Below, one piece after another: positions 60,124-64,000 of a stretch of 64,000 nt of DNA. The DNA is from Polynucleobacter sp. KF022 (GTDB lineage: Bacteria; Pseudomonadota; Gammaproteobacteria; Burkholderiales; Burkholderiaceae): assembly GCF_027924105.1 (NCBI RefSeq), contig NZ_AP026972.1:1240001-1304000 (forward strand). The letters run 5' to 3'. The notes beneath the pieces are model-generated. The model made no database searches, had not been told where the DNA came from, and saw only the letters and a program-made list of their open reading frames with translations. How positions within the stretch are numbered: position 1 is the stretch's first letter; the number at the start of each line of letters is the position of its first letter. Made by a program: the position numbers and the translations under genes.

Positions 60124-60905
60124 CCGAGTACTCCTGCTTTTTTGCGCAAGAACTTACGATCGATAAAGTAAGCCAAGGTGCCCGCAACTACACCCGCCGT
60201 TAACAAGCTAGTATCGCGATCGAGCATAAAGAAGATTGGCCCAAAAATACAGCCTAAGAGAATGGCAATGCGATTAATCCAAGGCTTTACTTCGGTAAAG
60301 GTCAGCAAGAAAAATAGTGGATTGATAAACACCAAACCTAAAGTAACTGGTTTAGGCACCATTCCTGCTAAGTAATAACCTAATACAGTTCCAGGTACAG
60401 AGATCAACCAACACAAGAGTCCTAGCCCAACAAAGTAACTGAGGCGATGCTTAATTTCAATTGCATGAAACTCCCGCATCGAGATAGCCCATGCAGTCAT
60501 AGCCAATAAATGCACCGAAGCATAGAGACTGCGGTTACGATCTTTTTGGTGAAACTGCGGAAAGAGCGTCACCGTCATCGTAATAAAGCGTGTCGATGTC
60601 AGCGTAACTGCTAAAGCAATCGCTAGAACGGATGATCCGGTGATCGCCATCTCAAGCAAGACCACCTGCCCTGGTAAGGCGAACATGAAAAACGAAGTAA
60701 ATGTAGTAAACCAAACATCAAAGCCGTTGGTTTTGCCCATCGCACCAAAGCCAACCATGCCGGCAAAGAGCACCATCGCAGGGGCACCAGCCGCATCCCG
60801 AATGCCTGACCAAAATGCATGGCTTGGGTTTTTAAAGCGTTGGACCGCAGCCTCATCTAGAGCGATTTCGCTAGGGTCAATATAGGGCTGGTCGTTAGAT
60901 GACAT
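60120..60905 (-). CDS. azlC: AzlC-family branched-chain amino-acid transport permease
   Basis: A 261-residue permease with about seven hydrophobic segments (FWSGIRDAAGAPAMVLFAGM; TSTRFITMTVTLFPQF). AzlC/YgaZ family. The frame is open 20 residues upstream, but ATG 60905 (MSSNDQPYI) is at a typical position and avoids overlap toward queG. Translationally coupled to azlD. Confidence 0.85.
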   Translation of the reverse strand: MSSNDQPYIDPSEIALDEAAVQRFKNPSHAFWSGIRDAAGAPAMVLFAGMVGFGAMGKTNGFDVWFTTFTSFFMFALPGQVVLLEMAITGSSVLAIALAVTLTSTRFITMTVTLFPQFHQKDRNRSLYASVHLLAMTAWAISMREFHAIEIKHRLSYFVGLGLLCWLISVPGTVLGYYLAGMVPKPVTLGLVFINPLFFLLTFTEVKPWINRIAILLGCIFGPIFFMLDRDTSLLTAGVVAGTLAYFIDRKFLRKKAGVLG

Positions 60906-60931
60906 GTAGCAATTGTAAAGCTTGTGAGTAT

Positions 60932-62029
60932 TTATGCTGAATGCGCATTTTGACCTAAGGCCCACTCAATGTGTTCAGCTACTAAAGGATCGGCAGTAGT
61001 AAGTGCGGCGTTTAGTGCCTCAGTAATTGCAAGCTTCTCCACTCCGCTAGCCAAAGCATTGCCTATTGCTACCGCTAGATTGCGACGCCAGCGGCTGTAA
61101 CCAATTCGACGAATAGCGCTACCTTCATGGCGTTGCTCAAACTCAGATTCAGTCCAAGACCATAGCTGTAAGAGTGTTGCCTGCCCTAAGCCGTGACGCC
61201 TTGCAAAATCTGGCAGCTCCGTACGTTTGGCAAACTTATTCCATGGACAAATGAGTTGGCAGTCATCGCAGCCATACACGCGATTACCCATGGCTTGTCT
61301 GAACTCCACAGGAATAGAGTCAGGATTCTCAATGGTTAAATAAGAGATGCAGCGACGGGCGTCTAATTGATAAGGTGCAGTGATTGCTTTTGTTGGACAA
61401 ACATCGATACAAGAAGTACAAGTGCCGCAATGCTCTTCAACCTCTTGATCTATTGGTAGGGGTATATCTACTAAGATCTCGCCCAAGAAAAACGTGGAGC
61501 CCGATTCTCGATTGAGTAAGAGTGTATGTTTGCCACGCCAGCCTAAGCCTGCTTTGCGCGCCAACTCCACCTCCATCAATGGCGCTGAATCCGTAAACAC
61601 TCGATAGCCCAATTTACCGATACGCTCTTCAATCAGCCGGGCAAATTCTTGTAAGCGATTACGTAGCACCTTGTGATAGTCGCGGCCCCTCGCATACATG
61701 GATACGACTGCTTGCGTAGGATCTTCTAATCGTTGCCACTCAGCATCAAAGTCCGTCTCGGGTGGCAGGTAGTTCATAGATACACAAATCACACGCACGG
61801 TGCCGGGCACCAAAAGCTCAGGATTAGAGCGCAATTCTGCATGACGTTGCATGTATTCCATTTGACCGTGGCGACCTTCAGCCAACCATTCATTCAAGCG
61901 CTCGGTCGCAGGACCTAAATGGGTGTCAGTAATGCGCAAGCCATCGAACCCCAGCGCCATAGCCTGGGTATTGAGCCAATCACGCAGATTGGACTCGTCG
62001 ATGGATTGAGGGCTGATAGATGAAGACAT
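60932..62029 (-). CDS. queG: Epoxyqueuosine reductase
   Basis: Cobalamin- and Fe-S-dependent final step of queuosine synthesis. 365 residues: GLRITDTHLGPATERL start, cobalamin-binding N-half, first cluster HCGTCTSCIDVCPTKA and second YGCDDCQLICPWNKFA, then HEAT-like C-terminus. It needs B12, for which btuB at 21.2 kb supplies uptake. ATG at 62029; divergent from tsaE. Confidence 0.95.
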   Translation of the reverse strand: MSSSISPQSIDESNLRDWLNTQAMALGFDGLRITDTHLGPATERLNEWLAEGRHGQMEYMQRHAELRSNPELLVPGTVRVICVSMNYLPPETDFDAEWQRLEDPTQAVVSMYARGRDYHKVLRNRLQEFARLIEERIGKLGYRVFTDSAPLMEVELARKAGLGWRGKHTLLLNRESGSTFFLGEILVDIPLPIDQEVEEHCGTCTSCIDVCPTKAITAPYQLDARRCISYLTIENPDSIPVEFRQAMGNRVYGCDDCQLICPWNKFAKRTELPDFARRHGLGQATLLQLWSWTESEFEQRHEGSAIRRIGYSRWRRNLAVAIGNALASGVEKLAITEALNAALTTADPLVAEHIEWALGQNAHSA

Positions 62030-62072
62030 ATGGAATACAGAATGTAGCGCAATAATTGAATAAACTAGGGGA

Positions 62073-62606
62073 ATGACTCAAACACAGGCCAACCAGCCCC
62101 CGCTTACTGCTATTAATCTCTATTGTAGGCAGGAAGCCGATACCGCTTCTCTTGCTAGGCAGCTTGCCACTAATTTTGAGCGCTTTCTGACTGAACATGC
62201 AGACTCACACCTAAATATTTCTCTGGAGGGTGATCTTGGTGCCGGTAAAACGACCTTTGCAAGATACCTTATTCAAGCCATGGGGCATGAAGGCAAAGTG
62301 AAGAGTCCTACCTACACCTTATGCGAGCCTTATACGCTGCAATTTAAAGATCAAGCGATCACCGTACATCATTTTGATTTGTATCGCATGCGAGATCCGC
62401 TGGAGTGGCAAGAAGCAGGCTTTGCGGAACACTTTGACGTTCCTGGAATTTGCCTCATTGAATGGCCAGAAAAAGCGGAAGGTACTTTGCCAGGTTTTGA
62501 TATTCAGATTCAACTTACTGCTGGTGCAGATGAAAACGAACGCGCTATCACGCTCAATGCCATCACTCAATCTGGCAAGATGGCATTACAAGAGATTCAA
62601 CAATAG
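62073..62606 (+). CDS. tsaE: tRNA threonylcarbamoyl adenosine ATPase TsaE
   Basis: A 177-residue ATPase of the t6A complex: Walker A GDLGAGKTT at 53-61, KSPTYTLCEPY (family signature) and IEWPEKAEG. AGGGGA precedes the ATG. Followed 17 bp later by the amidase, a conserved neighbourhood (queG-tsaE-amiC-mutL). Confidence 0.95.
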   Translation: MTQTQANQPPLTAINLYCRQEADTASLARQLATNFERFLTEHADSHLNISLEGDLGAGKTTFARYLIQAMGHEGKVKSPTYTLCEPYTLQFKDQAITVHHFDLYRMRDPLEWQEAGFAEHFDVPGICLIEWPEKAEGTLPGFDIQIQLTAGADENERAITLNAITQSGKMALQEIQQ

Positions 62607-62623
62607 TTATTTGCTATTAATAC

Positions 62624-63970
62624 ATGAGTAATCAGAAGACCAATCTCTCGAAAAGACAAACACTGAAGACTTCAGCGAAGTTCTTGAGCTTTGCTCTATT
62701 ACTCACAGAGGTTGATATTGCTTGGGGTGCCAAGATTTTAGGCGTCCGCGTCTGGCCATCAGAGGACTACACCCGCGTTACTTTGGAATCTGACACGCCG
62801 CTGCCCATTACCCAGCAGATTCTGACTAATCCTGATCGCTTGGTAGTAGATGTACAAGGATTGGAACTCAATCCCACGCTGAAAGATTTAGTAGCCAAAG
62901 TAAAACCCAACGATCCTTATATTTCTCAAGTTCGCGTTGGGCAATTCCAACCAGGCATTGTGCGTTTGGTGTTTGACTTAAAAGAACCAATCAAGCCCCA
63001 ACTCTTTACGCTTGATCCAGTAGCTGAGTACAACTATCGCATGGTGTTTGATTTGTACCCCACTACTCCACCAGACCCTTTGATGGCTTTAGTAAGAAGC
63101 AGTGCTAAAAAAGAGAGCGCGCTAGAAAAATCCAATGAAGAAGTAGATCTCATTGCCCAATTTGCTACTAAGAAAGAGAAAGAGCTTGCTAAAGCTCCAG
63201 CAGCACCCGTAGCGCAAGCCATTCCAGAAATTAAAGAGCCTCCAGCGGGCGCCAAATATAAGCGCTTGATCACGATTGCAATTGATCCTGGCCATGGCGG
63301 TGAAGATCCTGGCGCCATCGGCGCAGCTGGTTCAAAAGAAAAGAATGTCGTACTGGCGATTGCCAAGCGACTCAAGGACAAGATTGAGGGTGAAGCTTAT
63401 ATGCGCCCATTCTTAACTAGAGATGGCGACTATTTTGTGCCGCTTCACATCAGAGTACAAAAAGCAAGACGTGTTGAAGCAGATTTATTTGTCTCCATTC
63501 ATGCCGATGCCTTTATTGAAAGAAATGCTAGAGGCGCTTCCGTATTTGCACTTTCCCAGATGGGGGCCAGTAGCACGACGGCGCGCTGGATGGCAAATAA
63601 AGAAAATGCCTCCGATCTGATTGGTGGCATCAATATCAAGACTCAAGATAGGCAGGTAGCCAACTTATTGCTGGATATGTCGACGACCGCTCAAATTAAA
63701 GATTCTCTGCAGGTGGGCAACTCCATCCTGAAGCAAATTGGTGGATTTGCAGCCTTACATAAACCCAAGGTAGAACAAGCTAGCTTTGCCGTATTAAAGG
63801 CGCCTGACATTCCCTCAATCCTCGTGGAAACGGCATTTATTAGCAATCCACAAGAAGAAGCCCGATTAAACGATGACGGCTATCAGGACAAGATCGCAGA
63901 GGCGATTTTGAGGGGAATTAAGGACTATTTTTCCAAAAATCCACCGGTCGCCAGACGGGTAAATTCATAA
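62624..63970 (+). CDS. amiC: N-acetylmuramoyl-L-alanine amidase with AMIN domain (AmiC-like)
   Basis: Periplasmic zinc amidase splitting septal peptidoglycan. 448 residues: signal region with SKRQTLK then a hydrophobic stretch (about 11-34), AMIN domain (about 35-130), linker, Amidase_3 domain (about 215-440) with IDPGHGGEDPGA (first His), SKEKNVV (Glu), SIHADAF (His) and ILVETAFISN (catalytic Glu). The signal resembles a Tat peptide, but Lys-Arg replaces twin arginine. The next gene, expected to be mutL, is outside the window; the last 30 bp hold only a small dyad CTTGTA-AC-TACAAG. Confidence 0.94.
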   Translation: MSNQKTNLSKRQTLKTSAKFLSFALLLTEVDIAWGAKILGVRVWPSEDYTRVTLESDTPLPITQQILTNPDRLVVDVQGLELNPTLKDLVAKVKPNDPYISQVRVGQFQPGIVRLVFDLKEPIKPQLFTLDPVAEYNYRMVFDLYPTTPPDPLMALVRSSAKKESALEKSNEEVDLIAQFATKKEKELAKAPAAPVAQAIPEIKEPPAGAKYKRLITIAIDPGHGGEDPGAIGAAGSKEKNVVLAIAKRLKDKIEGEAYMRPFLTRDGDYFVPLHIRVQKARRVEADLFVSIHADAFIERNARGASVFALSQMGASSTTARWMANKENASDLIGGINIKTQDRQVANLLLDMSTTAQIKDSLQVGNSILKQIGGFAALHKPKVEQASFAVLKAPDIPSILVETAFISNPQEEARLNDDGYQDKIAEAILRGIKDYFSKNPPVARRVNS

Positions 63971-64000
63971 GCCACTTGTAACTACAAGGGCTGACGGGCA

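Noticed and set aside
63975..63988. Dyad CTTGTA-AC-TACAAG after amiC
   Set aside because: Short, at the window edge, with no context to tell operator from terminator.
1..64000. CRISPR arrays, toxin-antitoxin pairs, phage defence or mobile elements
   Set aside because: I saw no regularly spaced repeats, transposase or integrase motifs, or small two-gene toxin loci anywhere in the window.

Overview
The window reads as an uninterrupted stretch of a free-living betaproteobacterial chromosome. The gene order (hemD-hemC|argH, metG-DUF3460-scpA-panC, zapA-6S RNA, purD-hemF-nadD-rsfS-rlmH-maf-rng, msbA next to LPS glycosyltransferases), the moderate G+C content by eye and the streamlined spacing point to Burkholderiaceae, most likely Polynucleobacter or a close freshwater relative. 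That genus call is an inference from gene content, not a database result. I see no insertion sequence, prophage, CRISPR array, rRNA operon or obvious island. Nearly all DNA is coding, and the longest non-coding stretch (about 430 bp) is filled mainly by a cobalamin riboswitch.

Layout. 1-4.7 kb: tetrapyrrole genes hemC/hemD facing argH and a TRAP transporter pair. 4.7-9.4 kb: a leftward run of fdhD, dcd, a KirBac-type potassium channel and an AdiA-like amino-acid decarboxylase, ending at a strong hairpin. 9.5-14.1 kb: metG (short form), a DUF3460 gene, scpA, panC and a bestrophin-like membrane protein. 14.1-20.8 kb: an oxalate catabolic block on the minus strand, containing a formyl-tetrahydrofolate-hydrolase-like protein, two formyl-CoA transferases, a PAS protein, oxalyl-CoA decarboxylase and a Crp/Fnr-family regulator. 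A Crp/Fnr-type palindrome sits 41.5 bp from a predicted start site of the oxc operon. 20.8-25.0 kb: B12 riboswitch and btuB, a small ZapB-like protein, zapA, 6S RNA and a TSUP permease. 25.0-30.1 kb: a malonate block (malonyl-CoA synthetase, TctC-type binding protein, malonyl-CoA decarboxylase, LysR regulator). 30.1-36.6 kb: lgt, holC, pepA, lptF, lptG, cysB-like gene, tRNA-Leu(CAA). 36.7-43.4 kb: yebC, purD, hemF, nadD, rsfS, rlmH, maf, rng. 43.4-47.9 kb: msbA and three LPS glycosyltransferases. 47.9-54.4 kb: dnaE, gluQ, a DEAD-box helicase and a GlcG/HbpS-like protein. 54.5-59.7 kb: a glyoxylate aminotransferase facing a GntR regulator and a fused FAD/Fe-S dehydrogenase, with two identical operators between them. 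59.7-64 kb: azlCD, queG, tsaE, amiC.

How the genes fit together. Three small C1-C3 acid modules (oxalate; malonate; a glycolate/glyoxylate-like 2-hydroxyacid module) each carry their own regulator. This suits a planktonic bacterium living on photooxidation products and algal exudates. The rest is housekeeping: cell envelope (lptFG, msbA, lgt, amiC), replication (dnaE, holC), translation and RNA (metG, gluQ, queG, tsaE, rlmH, rsfS, rng) and cofactor synthesis (hemC, hemD, hemF, panC, nadD). A recurrent feature is several operon-leading genes with no Shine-Dalgarno sequence and a -10-like hexamer exactly 6 nt before the ATG. This suggests leaderless transcripts. I found no wholly new defence or mobile system. 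The most interesting items are the oxalate block with its extra formyl-handling gene and class II regulator site, the leaderless-start pattern, the Kir channel operon and the twin-operator glyoxylate locus.
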